A stretch of 64,000 bases of DNA from Sesamum alatum. Its lineage: Eukaryota; Streptophyta; Magnoliopsida; Lamiales; Pedaliaceae. The translations under genes were made by a program, and so were the position numbers. Below the pieces are notes generated by a model. That model did no database searches. It was given only the letters and a program-made list of their open reading frames with translations, and was not told the DNA's origin. Positions 37,533 to 49,126 of the stretch are shown piece by piece (positions within the stretch are counted from its first letter, which is position 1; each line of letters opens with the position of its first letter). The stretch lies in assembly GCA_034509735.1 (NCBI GenBank), contig JACGWO010000005.1, positions 38,718,479-38,782,478 on the forward strand, written 5' to 3'.

Positions 37533-37860
37533 CACTAGAAAAAAAATATAATATTAGTAATATTTTTAACGACTATGGTTAAAAATTGTGGTAAATAATT
37601 ATGATTAAATAAAAATTGACGTAAAAATTAGTTTTTCCACTATAAAAAATTTATTAGCGACGGCTTTTAGTCGTGGTAAAAATATTCGTCATGTTTTTGA
37701 ACCATAGTACATGTTTTTGCCACTCTCGAAAAAATCACGCCGACAATCGTTCTGTGATCGTGGTCAATAACTATTTACTACGGTTATTTGGTATTAACCA
37801 TGATAAAATTTCCTTAATTTTTTTGAAAAAAAGTAAAAATGTGTATTAATACTTGATAAT
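37533..37860 (+). mobile_element. CACTA-like terminus fragment
   Basis: Begins CACTAGAAAAAAA (37533), like the terminal repeat of En/Spm elements. A second CACTATAAAAAATTTATT phrase at about 37639 is followed by subterminal AGCGACGGCTTTTAGTCGTGG-type repeats. No opposite terminus and no 3-bp duplication were found, so only a fragment is claimed. Confidence 0.4.
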
Positions 37861-38092
37861 ATTTTTTTATTAATTTATTAGCTTTTTATATAATAGTCAT
37901 TTTTAGATCGCCTAAGGGTAAAAATGACTATTATATAAAAAGCTACTAACAAAAATAAATTAAAAAAATATGAATAGGGTACCCAAAACGATATTAATAG
38001 TAAAATTCGAGTATTGATTTAATTATTTGTAATTATTCAGATACCAAAATTATATTAATAGCGAAACTCAAATACTAATCGAGTTATTTATA

Positions 38093-38775
38093 GGGTTAAA
38101 TACAACTACCACATCTGAAGTATCCACCCTATTCAATTATCCCTTTAGGCCTCCTTTACTTCATTGGTATGGATTAAGTTTTGATTGATTAAAATGTGAT
38201 TAAAATAGTGATAAAAAAAATATGATTGTTTAGAAATGTGTTTACTTGTATTAGAACAAATAGGATTAGAAGGTGTGACATGACATGAATGGTCAAATCA
38301 TGACATGTTAGGTGGAGTGATAAATTGGGATTAGAATGGCACATTGGGTATAAAATTAGAAAAGGCAAGGATAAAAATGGGAACCAAAAAGTAGTCATGA
38401 GGTGTTGGGCCATGGTGATTACCTAATTCTTGGGGGGAAATTTTGATATGAATTATCCGATTATCACACCTAATTTCGGGCTTGGATGATTAACTTCGGG
38501 CTTAGGCATTTTGAAGTAAACATATTATCAGCAAGGATTAACCATGATATCATGATTAATCCTTGCAAGTAAGGAGGCCTTAAAGTATTAAAACCTTCAG
38601 AAAGCCCTCTGACCTTCTAATTCCTTTAATTTTTAAGTTTAAAAAGTCCATTTTACTGTTACTAAAAATTATTTTGTGAAAAAAAAAATTAAATAAATAT
38701 TTCAAGAATAATAACTATATTTAACATTTATTTATAATTATTTTGATACGAAAATGTTATTAATGACGAAACTCA
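38093..38775. mobile_element. older MULE-like copy, interrupted
   Basis: Begins GGGTTAAATACAACTACCAC and continues after a nested MITE (38148-38579) with AAAGTATTAAAACCTTCAGAAA, closely matching the left part of the element at 38785. The right end is lost or merged into the left flank of that element. Repeated wording around 37975, 38030 and 38745 (a GATATTAATAG...GAAACTCAAATAC-type phrase) shows local duplication. Confidence 0.6.
38148..38579. mobile_element. Tourist/PIF-Harbinger-like MITE, nested
   Basis: 432 bp with terminal inverted repeats GGCCTCCTTTACTT...AAGTAAGGAGGCC and a 3-bp target duplication TTA (38145-38147 and 38580-38582). It interrupts the phrase that is continuous at about 38836 in the neighbouring MULE copy, so the empty site can be seen in the same window. 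Non-coding. Confidence 0.85.
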
Positions 38776-38784
38776 TATATCAAT

Positions 38785-39576
38785 GGGTTAAATACAGTTA
38801 CCACCCCTGAAGTATTCACCCCATATCAATTACCCTCTAAAGTATTAAAACCTTCAAAAACCCACCTGACCTTCTAATTCCTTTTATTTTTAAGTTCAAA
38901 AAGTCTATTTTACCCTTACTAAAAATTACTTTTTTCAAAAAAAAAAAAATTAAAGGAATTTTTTGAAATACCAAAACCACTCTTTTTTGAAATTTTGTCT
39001 AATTAGTTCACTTGTTCATTAAACTCTTTTATTTTCGTAATACTAAAGTATTTGAAGCTCATTTTATTTTAGTTTTCCTTGTTTGTCAAATCAAATTAAA
39101 AATAAATTTATATATGCACATATATATGTTTATATATTTACTTAAATAAATATACAATTAATAAAATCAAAAGAGTTGATCATGAGCTAATAAGAAAATA
39201 TATAATTAATATATATATAATAATTATATAAATATGGTAATTATATGAATGTATAAATTTATTTATAATTTGGTTGACAAATAAGTGAAACTAAAATAAA
39301 ATAATCTCCAAATACTTTAGAATTATAAAAATAAAAAGACTTCGATGAACAAATGAAAATAGAATTAGATTACACTTAAAAAAAGAATGGTTTTGGTATT
39401 TTAAAAATCCCTTTAATTTTTTTTTTATAAATCAATTTTTAGTAAAGGTAAAATGGACTTTTTGACCTTCAAAATTAAATGTGTTAGACGATCAAGAAAA
39501 TTTTTGAAAATTTTAATACTTTAGAAGATAATTAATATAGTATGAATACTTTAGGAACGACAAATATATTTAACCC
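38785..39576. mobile_element. MULE-like non-autonomous element with 9-bp TSD
   Basis: 792 bp with terminal repeats GGGTTAAATACAG and TATATTTAACCC and a perfect 9-bp duplication TATATCAAT (38776-38784 and 39577-39585). The inverted similarity continues inwards for about 150 bp on each side (the CTAAAGTATTAAAACC phrase and its inverse). AT-rich core, non-coding. Confidence 0.88.
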
Positions 39577-39585
39577 TATATCAAT

Positions 39586-39900
39586 AGATAAATTAGTGGA
39601 GTACCAAAGTGACGCGGGTTTATTAACCCAAATTAGAACCCCTACGAGTAGGACTTTGTGAAAGTAACCTACAAACTTTCCTCTCCTCCTTTGCAACGCC
39701 TCCATCTTTCCCATCACCACCCCCCGCCCCCCCCACCACCCCACCCCCTCATCCCCAGAAATTTCTAAACAGTCTCCCACCAATACCGTACCCCTACCTC
39801 GACCACTCCGTCACAGATATATATATATATATATGTATTCATCCAATATCACTTCTCTTCATGCTGATCTCCGGCAACTCCAACTGTATAGCCGCCACCG
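39586..39900 (+). promoter_or_regulatory. ROD1 promoter and 5' UTR
   Basis: A C-rich stretch (about 39715-39750) is followed by a TATA-rich run (39817-39834) about 70 bases before the ATG at 39901. The MULE-like element ends at 39576, so the proximal promoter is only about 300 bp long. Confidence 0.5.
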
Positions 39901-42152
39901 ATGAACGGAGCCAGTGCCACCCTCCGGTCAGCTCGTAACAGAAAAGCCAAACCACGACCTGCTAACGCCCACCTTCCTAACGGGGCCCACCTTCCTAACG
40001 GCGCCGTTGCACGCCGCCCTCAAGATTCTCCAGACATGATCAAGAAAAGATCTTCTTCGACAGCTAACGACATTTGCTGCCGTGTGGGGAACGCCCATTT
40101 CCTGAAATGGAGGGCGGGGGATGTATTGGGCGTGCTGCGCTACCACCCCGTGCCCTGCGCCTTCGCGGTGTCCCTCCTTTTCTTTATGGCCGTTGAATAC
40201 ACTCTCCGGATGATCCCGCCGATGGCGCCGCCGTTCGATCTGGGCTTCGTCGCCACCACTGCCCTCCACCAGTTGCTCGCCGCCAGACCTGCTCTTAACA
40301 CGGTTCTCGCTGGCCTTAACACGGTATGTATGTGTGTATGTATGTATGTATGTATGTATGCACATGCATGGTTGTCTATATGTGCCTAACAGCTGTGTAA
40401 TCATGTGTATGTTGTTTTGACTTTGATGTGTTCATTAATGCGCATGCAGAGTAGTTGTGCCCAATGAGAAGATAGTCCCTTTTTTGTGGTTCAGATTTTG
40501 ATGTTGACCTGCAACTAGTTTCTCTCTCTAAAATAATGTTTCAAGATGAGCATAATTACATTATTAGCATTTAATTGCTTTGGTTATTTTTCATATTGGA
40601 GGAGATGGGTTGATTAGCATTTCACATGAATCAGGTTTTGTGGAGCCTGGCACATATTTTCTGCACTATTCATAGTCTGTGAAACGATTTCCTGGCAGCC
40701 CACAACATATGTGGGGACAAAACTGAAATTGCTCTTGTGAATGAGAAATGTCTTGTATCGTCATGAAATGTCATTGTCTGATTTGGGACATTGTTTTCTC
40801 TGTTTGGAACTGTAATATTGAAGCAGTTTATGGACTTGTGGGTAGGTATTTGTGGCGATGCAAACGATGTATATCCTATGGACGTGGCTAATTGAGGGGC
40901 GGCCAAGATCCACCATTGCAGCACTCTTCATGTTCACATGTAGAGGAATTCTTGGATATGCCACTCAGCTCCCATTGCCTGAGGTTCTTATTTACTTTTT
41001 CGCTGTTGTTATATTCTAATTCCAAGTTCTTGATTAGTATACATCAGAAATTATTCTAGTGTTAGAAAAGTGCACGGTCTACTGTCCGTTTATTGAAATT
41101 GAAGAGTTAACATTTGACAATATGTCTGGTTTAGCGTTGATCACGTGCATAATCAAGATCCGACATAAGGAGTCATATTGAACAAATTCGAGACTACTTT
41201 AGTTAGATTGAGTGTATCATATATGTATGAACATATGGAATCTTGAGTGCGCGCATCCTTTCGTTGAATTTAGCCTGATCAGTACAAATAACTCAATGGA
41301 CGGTGTAGAGGTGTAAAGATTCAACATTAATAAGTGGTTACCACGTCGGATAGTACCAGTTATTCAATAGTCTTGTCGGTGACTGCACATGATCTTCACG
41401 TTGGCATATTAAATTTGGCATCATTGATAAAAGTTATGTGTTGTTAGCCAAACTATAGCTATAACTCTTATGCAAGATATGCTCGAGTCCATGTGAGATT
41501 GGGCATAGCATGGACCATCTTAAAGTTGATTTTAAATTGTCTTGGAGAAATTGAAACAGTGTTGGGACAAAGCGATGGTTCCTAGTTAATGCCAACATTG
41601 AATACTTGGTAGACCCAAAAAAGTGCACATTTTCATGCTTTGACAACATATACTTCATTGTAGTTTATTACATACGAGATATCTATATAAAAGATTGGAT
41701 TGGGTGAAGAAAACCATTGCTGAAGAAAGAAACAAACAGGGAAGAACAAAGAATCAGTGAAGATAAAATTTTTTCAGTCTTTGAGTATCCTTTTATATTG
41801 TATCCAAACTAAAATGTGTACAATGATCATTTCTTGACAGGGATTCTTGGGCTCAGGCGCTGATTTTCCGGTCGGAAATGTTTCGTTCTTCCTATTCTAT
41901 TCGGGCCATGTTGCTGCGTCAGTTATTGCATCATTAGACATGAAACGCATGGAAAGATGGGAACTGGCGTACACATTCGACACCTTGAACGTCTTGCAAG
42001 TCATCAGGTTGTTGACTACAAGAGGCCACTACACAATTGACTTGGCAGTCGGAGTTGGGGCCGGGATACTGTTCGATTCCCTGGCAGGGAAATATGAAGA
42101 TAGCAAGAAAACAGCAGGTAATTATGTAAAGGCTCAAAATATGGTGATCTAG
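39901..42152 (+). CDS. ROD1: phosphatidylcholine:diacylglycerol cholinephosphotransferase (PDCT)
   Basis: Three exons: 39901-40323, 40846-40983 and 41841-42152; 873 nt, 290 residues. PDCT swaps the phosphocholine headgroup between phosphatidylcholine and diacylglycerol in the ER, moving polyunsaturated acyl chains from PC into the DAG used for triacylglycerol. The N-terminal ~60 residues are polar and variable. Hydrophobic segments start near residue 84 (PCAFAVSLLFFMAVEYTL). The lipid-phosphatase/transferase signatures are SGH (residues 208-210, in NVSFFLFYSGHVAAS) and RGHYTID (248-254), with the histidines and aspartate expected for catalysis. ALFMFTCRGILGYATQLPLP is nearly invariant in the family. 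The length matches Arabidopsis ROD1 (about 300). Intron 1 begins inside a GTAT microsatellite. PIFI and FAD5 follow, as in Arabidopsis. Confidence 0.96.
40324..40362 (+). repeat. (GTAT)n microsatellite at the ROD1 intron 1 donor
   Basis: The 5' splice site GTATGT is itself the first unit of an ATGT/GTAT tetranucleotide repeat that runs to about 40362. Confidence 0.85.
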
Positions 42153-42888
42153 TGTCGATCAAATCTTGTGTAAAGCACATCATCGAAAACCCACGATTAT
42201 GGAAAACAAGTGTATCCTAGGAAAAGATTCGACAGCTTGTAGAATTTGAGGTTTTAGTTTATGTATAAAACCATGTAAGACGAGCCCAGATGTTGGCTTT
42301 TTGTGTTTTCCTTGCCAAATGAATGAGAAAGGTGGTTGAACCTGTCTTTCAATATGACTGCTCCAGAAGAGTGCAACACAACTTTAAGTTAGTGTAGGAA
42401 CTCATATGTTTTAGTTTCCACAAGGTAGGTACTGATCCTATGTTTGCACGAATGTCATTAACTGATGATTTAAACCAAAACATGTAAGTACAACCTACTA
42501 CAGCTACTTCCAGTGCTCATTACAAGTCTTCTTAAGTATAGATTGATAAACGGAACACGTTTCGCCAACTTGTTCCAGCAATGGACTTGCTGCAATAATA
42601 ATTCAGTTTTCTTATCTGTATCTTAGGTATTGCAAATGCTATTGCACAAGTTATTACAAGCACTCACTGCTGATTTAAGGTATATGAAACATTTGTAATA
42701 AGATTTCTGCATCAAATGGTCCAAGAACCATGTGTATTGAATCAGACTAGTGTCTGATGAATATAAAATGAAATGATTCTCAAGTATTCTTCTGTACAAG
42801 AGCTTTTTAGTATACATCAAGAGTTGCTCTTCCTGTGTAAGAAGAAGAACTCCGTATATATGAGGTGGACTAGGAGATGGTGACGATG
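42153..42888. other. convergent 3' region of ROD1 and PIFI
   Basis: ROD1 (plus) and PIFI (minus) point towards each other across 736 bp, which should hold both 3' UTRs. No further gene seen. Confidence 0.5.
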
Positions 42889-44799
42889 CTAATCCTCTGA
42901 ATCCGAGTAAGGAGGGCAAGAGCCATCGTCTACGTTGGCTAGTGGATTGAACATGGGCGAGCCTGGATCTGTGCATCCGGGTACAAAATCAAGATTGCAA
43001 CGGTCACCCTGCATGTCGCGACAAGTCAGTATTTGTAGCAAAAACACTCCTCTCTACCTCTCAAAAGTAGCTAAAGGAGAGCAAAACAGTGTCGGGGCTT
43101 ATCTGGTTCAATGCGCGGGCACTTTCTGTTTTAAACATTTTCAGCAGAAAGACCACTTGGTTTCATGTACTAATACTGGAATGACTGAAATGGGAGAGGA
43201 CAACATTAAACTTACTCCTTCCAATGTTAAGTTGCCAATCATGGCACATCTTGAGATGACAACGTTTGTGTCTGGAAAGATAGCTTCTTCGCAGGCACCT
43301 TCTTTACTCAACTCCTCGGCAAGACCCTGCACCAAGAAACCAATGAATGAAGATTAGAAGAGGCAGAAAATACATGCAAAGATCAACCAACGTTGATATA
43401 CTCTGGGATTATGGTGAGATCAGACGAGAGTCTTTTACGATTCTACAACGTAGAGATCAACACATGGAACAGTCTAGTCTACTACCTCAGTGAAAAATTC
43501 AATTGGTCTATTCCTCCAAGCCTTTGGCACTTGAAACTGCAGTCTGTAGGGACCGTCCCACTCGGTTCCGTTTGTAAATGAAAATATCAAACTCAATGCT
43601 GCAAATCAGGGAACGTCAGAAGGATTGTGATACAATATACATGCTAAGAGAATTAAGGTAAGTTTCGGTTGAAGAGGATACCGTGCTTTGGGATGCATAT
43701 TTGGATCGTGTAGATAGGAGGATCGGCTTTTCCTCTAACTTTCTGGAGCATCGCTCTTGGCTCACCACCGCACATGATGGGCTGGTTGAAACCTCCTGCT
43801 CGGAAAATGAAGTTTCACCAAACGTAACAGCATAAGAAGCCACAAGATTCAGATAGAGTGTGAGGCAATACCGTTAAAGGCAATTCCAAATTCTTCATTT
43901 GGTGCAAGTTTGGTTGCAGCTGGATTGTAGAATAGCTTTAATCTCTCTCCCTGTCAAATATTGTATATTATGCAACAAGATGTGAAGCTTCTCACAGATG
44001 AAAAGAATGTAGGAATCTCAACTTTAAGCACAAGTTTTAACGTACAGCGGTAGGAGGGAGGCCGTTCATGGTTTTCCAGTAGACGGGAGATCTTCCAAGG
44101 TCGAATTCAGCCCATGTAGGAAGCACATATCTGAATAGCAGCAGTATTCAAGTTGGATAAGCAAATGAACATCACATGCACACAGGAACAACTCTTTCCA
44201 ACAGCAAAATGTAAGAACTTACTCTTTAATTTCCTCACCGGGAGGTGCTGCAACCGAAGCAGCAGCAACGACGTTTCTATTGATCTTAGTTAATCTTTTC
44301 TTAATTGGATAACAATGAGTCCTCAAGGGTGCACCCAGAGAACTAGCAGCTGCAGTTCAACATTCAAGAATGAGACGAAGGTAACTATGATCTCAAGTCC
44401 AATGATCTGCTTTTAACAAATGACTGCATGGATGTGAAGCTTAGATGCAATCAACTAAGCTGAATCCTACCAAACTCTCAACCAGAAAATATCATCCTTT
44501 TTCTGCGGATGAAGAAACATAATTTTGACTGAATCCAAGCAACCTGGACATAAAATAGTCTGTTTCTTGATTGATAAAACACAATCAAACACTCCCTCCC
44601 CTTTCAGTTCTATTAGTAAAAGAATCATCTCTTCACAGAGTTCTTGATCAAAAAGCAACCATATTACCAGAATTCTAGTCAAGAACAGCATCAATACCAT
44701 AATTAACAAAAGAGTAACATGTTTACCTGGAATTCTACCAGAGGCAGGTGGAATTTGCTTGAAAAATGAAGCACTTGTAGCTGCTGCTGTTGCAGCCAT
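42889..44799 (-). CDS. PIFI: PIFI, chloroplast NDH-related protein
   Basis: Eight exons in minus-strand order: 44799-44727, 44349-44223, 44130-44046, 43950-43872, 43795-43682, 43598-43486, 43326-43216 and 43008-42889; 822 nt, 273 residues. It matches POST-ILLUMINATION CHLOROPHYLL FLUORESCENCE INCREASE (At3g15840), a nuclear-encoded chloroplast protein reported to be needed for NDH-dependent chlororespiratory electron flow. The N-terminal ~60 residues are Ala/Ser/Arg-rich like a plastid transit peptide ([15 protein letters not shown]). Conserved blocks seen: [52 protein letters not shown] and the Cys-containing C terminus [18 protein letters not shown]. The molecular activity is unknown. It is divergent from FAD5 with 404 bp between start codons. 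The joined frame is intact. Confidence 0.93.
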
Positions 44800-45203
44800 T
44801 CTTGGAGGCAGTGTAGTAGCTAGCGATGGTTCAAGAGAGAGGGAGGCTCAGATAAAAGGATAGCATGCTCTTGAGACAGATATAAAAGCAACCACACAAC
44901 ACAAACTTTGAATGCCAGAAATATCTCTCATCAGCAAGAAATGACAAAAGGTGTGAATTCAAGACCTTTGCATTGAACCCAAAAAAATCTTGGCCACCTG
45001 AAATCTCAAATTTAACCCTGCAAAACCTCTAACCGACTTATCAACTCCTCTGCCACGTTGGTTTTCCTGTTCCATAATAAGGTTTGATAACGTCAAATCT
45101 AGACCATGAATTCTCAAGAAACTCAAAAATTTCACAGTCCCACGATTTTATATAAGCCTCTAATAACAACCCACAATAAAATTCAGAGAACCAAGCCAAG
45201 AAA
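44800..45203. promoter_or_regulatory. shared divergent promoter of PIFI and FAD5
   Basis: 404 bp separate the two ATGs. On the plus strand a TATATAAG box (45149-45156) lies about 48 bases before the FAD5 ATG. On the minus strand a weaker TTTTATATC (about 44878-44886) lies about 80 bases before the PIFI ATG. Both products are plastid-targeted, so shared regulation is plausible but inferred. Confidence 0.6.
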
Positions 45204-47304
45204 ATGGCTCTCTTGGTGCCACCACCGTCCAGGGCCAAACCCTTCCAATTTGCAGCCTCCAACCTCAAACCCAATTCCTCTAAAACTCATAAACAATCAC
45301 TGCATTATGCAACAGAAGCAAGATTTTCACACAGTTGCCTCAAAAATGGCTTCTTTTCCAAAGGAAAATATCAAAGTAGCAGAAGGGTTATGCCAATTGT
45401 AAGAGCAGCATCAGTCCCACTGTCAGGAGATGGAAAAGATTCAAGCTTTGGTAGAATTCTGCTGTCTGATGTGGTGGTGAAGAGGAGGAGGAACGTGTAC
45501 TGGGGCAGAAAGTGGAATTCTTTGGATGTTGCCACTATTGGGGTTGTTGTTGCTATGCATTTACTATGTGTTTTTGCTCCTTTCACATTCAACTGGGGTG
45601 CCTTTTGGGTTGCTGTTGGATTGTATGTCATCACTGGCCTTCTGGGAATCACTCTTTCTTTCCATAGAAATCTTTCTCATAGAAGCTTCAAGCTTCCCAA
45701 ATGGCTTGAGTACTTTTTTGCATATTGTGGTGCTCAAGCCCTTCAGGTTGGTGCTGTTTTCAGTTATATTTTCTTTCCATTTTCCCCTGTTTCTTGAAAT
45801 TTATGACATTTCATTTGCAGGGCAATCCAATTGACTGGGTGAGCACACACAGGCACCACCATCAGTTTTGTGACTCAGAAAAAGACCCTCACAGCCCCCT
45901 TGAAGGATTTTGGTTTAGTCACATCAGTTGGTTTTTTGACAGCAAAGCCATTCTTGAAAGGGTACTTTGCAAATCTTTCATTCTTTCCTATACGAATGGC
46001 GGATTGGATTTCCTAATGCAATCTCTGCAACATCTTCTATTTCGTTTCACGTATACACGCCAGGCGTATAAAGATTACGTTCATGTGAATAGACGACGAA
46101 ACATGAATTGCAACAGGAAATCCAATCCTTACAAATGGATAATAGTATCATCTTACTTTCATCTTCTTGAATTCATTTGGAGTAGCACATATTGTTTTGC
46201 AGTGTGGGGAGCCCAACAATGTTGGAGACTTAGAGAAGCAGCCCTTTTACAAGTTTCTTGAAACAACTTACATAATTCATCCATTGGCTCTTGGAGCTCT
46301 ACTGTATGCAGTGGGAGGGTTTCCCTACATTGTGTGGGGAATGGTAAGTGACATTGACATTGACACTATCTCTGGTCCTGCGAACTAACTCATATGAAGC
46401 AAATTGCAACATTTGTGGACCATATTGATGTTGGACCACTAGCTCAACAGTTGGTAGTAGCCTGATATGTATGAAACTATGGTTTTCGTTGTCCAAATCA
46501 AAATTCCGGGCCCTGTGGGATTCGCAGAAACGCAACATTTGCATCAATTTTTTGGAAAAAAGAACATTTTTTCACCTTGTATCTGATATCAAGTAAAATT
46601 TGCTTATAATGTCCATGTTTTCAGGCTAAGTTGCTGCACGTTTCTTCCGATGCAGGGTGTGAGAATCGTGTGGGTGTACCATATCACTTGGCTGGTGAAC
46701 TCTGCTTGCCATGTTTGGGGAAAGCAGGCGTGGAACACCGGTGATCTATCTCGAAATAATTGGTATGATCTCATTTCTTGGGTCAAATTCATGGGCTTAT
46801 GACTCATAGCACAAGAATTACTATAGAATGAAAGCTAGAATTACACCTAAAAGCATTCTTGATTGAAAACAACTTATGATCTTTCAGTTCTATCATCTTG
46901 AAATGTGATTTCATGGTCATATGACTCTCATAGCACAAGAATTACCATCAGTATGCTCAACGCATGCTGCTCGAGCATATCTATAGAACGAAAGCAAGAA
47001 TTGCCCCTAAAAGCATTCTTGATTGAGAACAACTTATGATCTTTCGATTCTATCATCTTGAAATGTGCATTCCCTTTCAAAAACACCCATGTTGGCCTTG
47101 ATCAGGTGGGTGGCAATGCTTGCATTCGGAGAGGGCTGGCATAATAACCACCACGCGTTTGAGTATTCAGCTAGACACGGACTTGAATGGTGGCAAATAG
47201 ATATGACTTGGTACGTCGTTAGGCTTCTTCAAGCTATTGGTTTGGCCACGGATGTCAAGCTGCCGACCACGGCCCATATGCAACGTATGGCTTTCAGCCA
47301 TTGA
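45204..47304 (+). CDS. FAD5: palmitoyl-MGDG delta-7 desaturase, plastidic
   Basis: Five exons: 45204-45746, 45821-45961, 46203-46343, 46656-46762 and 47106-47304; 1131 nt, 376 residues. It belongs to the acyl-CoA-desaturase-like ADS family. Three histidine boxes hold the di-iron site: HRNLSH (residues 154-159), HRHHH (191-195) and HNNHH (323-327). Four hydrophobic stretches flank them. The N-terminal ~70 residues are Ser/Lys/Arg-rich like a transit peptide, which separates FAD5/ADS3 from cytosolic ADS1/2. In Arabidopsis FAD5 puts a delta-7 double bond in palmitate at sn-2 of MGDG, the first step to 16:3. Position beside PIFI and ROD1 matches Arabidopsis. If the species is an 18:3 plant the substrate could differ; that is inference. 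Confidence 0.95.
46788..47067 (+). repeat. tandem duplication in FAD5 intron 4
   Basis: 46788-46907 and 46911-47067 are direct copies: both contain the CATAGCACAAGAATTAC phrase and the AAAAGCATTCTTGATTGA...CATCTTGAAATGTG block. The second copy has an extra ~40-bp segment (about 46950-46985). It expands intron 4 without touching either splice site. Confidence 0.85.
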
Positions 47305-48115
47305 CGGGACCTGTCAAGAAGAAATGGTATAGCAGAAGTTCAAGTATAGATGAGGGGACTACTACTTCTGTGCGTACATTTAGAGTATAAGTTAGAGAGT
47401 TTCTTCACTTTCTTGATGAAAAAATGAACAACTTTGAGATGAGTAGAGGTTGCTGGAGTCAAGAGATGATAAGAGTGTGATGTTGTGATATGAAGTCAAC
47501 AAGTAGGACTTCTCATGAAGTCACCCAATCTTTTATTACACGTTTGTGTCACACTCCACGTGTACTGTATACGGACCCACTTTTTAAATTATAATCTGAT
47601 TCGATTGCATTTTTTATTTGAAAGCGAGAGTGGTCAATATTGATACGATGTCAATACGTGACGTAAAAATGTGGTAAAAGATTTACTATGCAGATGATAA
47701 ACTCTTTTTTCTTATCGAGGCAATTTTTATTGTTTGGTATGAGTCGTATGACTGTTGGGTATTAGGGCTTGTTCGTTTGTATTTTCATTTTTAATTTTTA
47801 AAACATTAATTAAAATAAAAACATGTTTGTTTATATACATTCTCATTAAAAATATATTGATTTGATATCACAATTCAATATAAAACATAATTGTATTAAC
47901 TAATCCAAACACATTCTAATTTAACACGAAAATCTATACAAAATTAAAAATTCATATTTTCTACTGAAAATGAAAACACCATCTCAATTTTTTCTGTAAA
48001 TAATTGTTCGGATTGGAAGAACTGAAATTGAATATAATTTGAATATTAGGGACTATAAGATCATAAATTAAACAGTAAATATTAAAGTGACACGGAGTTT
48101 GAACTTAAAGGACTA
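47305..48115. other. FAD5 3' UTR and AT-rich spacer
   Basis: The first ~200 bases are probably 3' UTR. The rest is AT-rich; 47760-48010 has GGCTTGTTCGTTTG-type wording reminiscent of hAT MITE ends, but no matching terminus was found. No gene seen. Confidence 0.45.
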
Positions 48116-48430
48116 CTAGTTAGTACAGCGTGCCAAAGCATCGAAAAATTATATTTCTAGAGAGATTAAAAAATAAAAATCATAAATGATTCAAATTTTG
48201 AAATAATAAAATGAATAATTGATAAATAATTCAAGATTTTGGTATTATAATAGTCAACAACAAAAAGAGTATTAATAGATATAAAACTAAATATAAATTA
48301 TGTTACTAATATATATTTAAAGAAAAAACAATAAATTTTTGGATAAAAATAAAAAGTCATAGATGATCTCTATTTTATTATATATAGATTAATAATATTT
48401 ACTCATAACTTTATGGTAGGACGCATTCAT
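48116..48430 (-). mobile_element. Helitron-like fragment (second copy)
   Basis: CTAG at 48116-48119 followed by TTAGTACAGCGTGCCAAAGC, a decayed version of the hairpin terminus at 19991. The interior (ATTAATAGATATAAAACT, AATTATGTTACTAAT) resembles about 20230-20300. Same orientation as the copy at 19991. Truncated and non-coding. Confidence 0.4.
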
Positions 48431-48602
48431 TGTGATGGTCCTTCATTATTGATACCATAATTATCTCTATGAACATAGGTAATAAAGATTATTGAGTTGA
48501 AATATATGCTTAATTATCTTCATAATAGGTGTAGATAATTAGTGCCTGTATGGACGGCTCCTAATTTTCCAATAATTCACAATTAATTTTGAACAACGGT
48601 GG

Positions 48603-48790
48603 TGTTCACGGGAAATTCTAGCCCGAACTTGGTTCGGCCAAATCTAAATAAATTATATGGCAAGTGCAATACACTTGTCGTGTGATAGGTGTACAGTTCA
48701 AGGAAAGTGACCAATCACATGGCAACTGTATCACACTTGTTCTATGATTGATTTGGTTCGATCAAACTTGATCCGACAAGAATTTTTACG
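48603..48790 (+). repeat. dispersed MITE-like repeat (copy 2)
   Basis: Contains GGTTCGGCCAAATCTAAAT and AGTGACCAATCACATGGCAA then GTATCACACTTG; matches the reverse complement of 33482-33647. Confidence 0.65.
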
Positions 48791-49126
48791 TGTTTCACAT
48801 GCTTTTTCTCATTCGTTTCAATTTTCTGATGCAGAACAAGAGATAAATGTATTTCAGGAGCATTTGAATCAATAGAAATTTAAAACGTGGTAATGTGAAG
48901 TACGTGGTTTGACATTAAAACTTTAAATTGTCATAAATCGAACCCATGAAAACTACTTTCGTGACTTGTTCGACTGATGTCCTGCCGTTTTTGATTTTTT
49001 GAATTCATTTTTTTGTTGTTTTTAATTAATTTTCATATTTTTTATTGTTTCATTTGGCCCTCATAATTTATCAGGTCCTTGCTAATATTTTCGAGTATTT
49101 TAGCCCGTATTAAGAGGGAAAATATC

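Noticed and set aside
39928..40404. 158-codon minus-strand ORF over ROD1 exon 1
   Set aside because: Antisense shadow of a GC-rich exon, ending in translated microsatellite.
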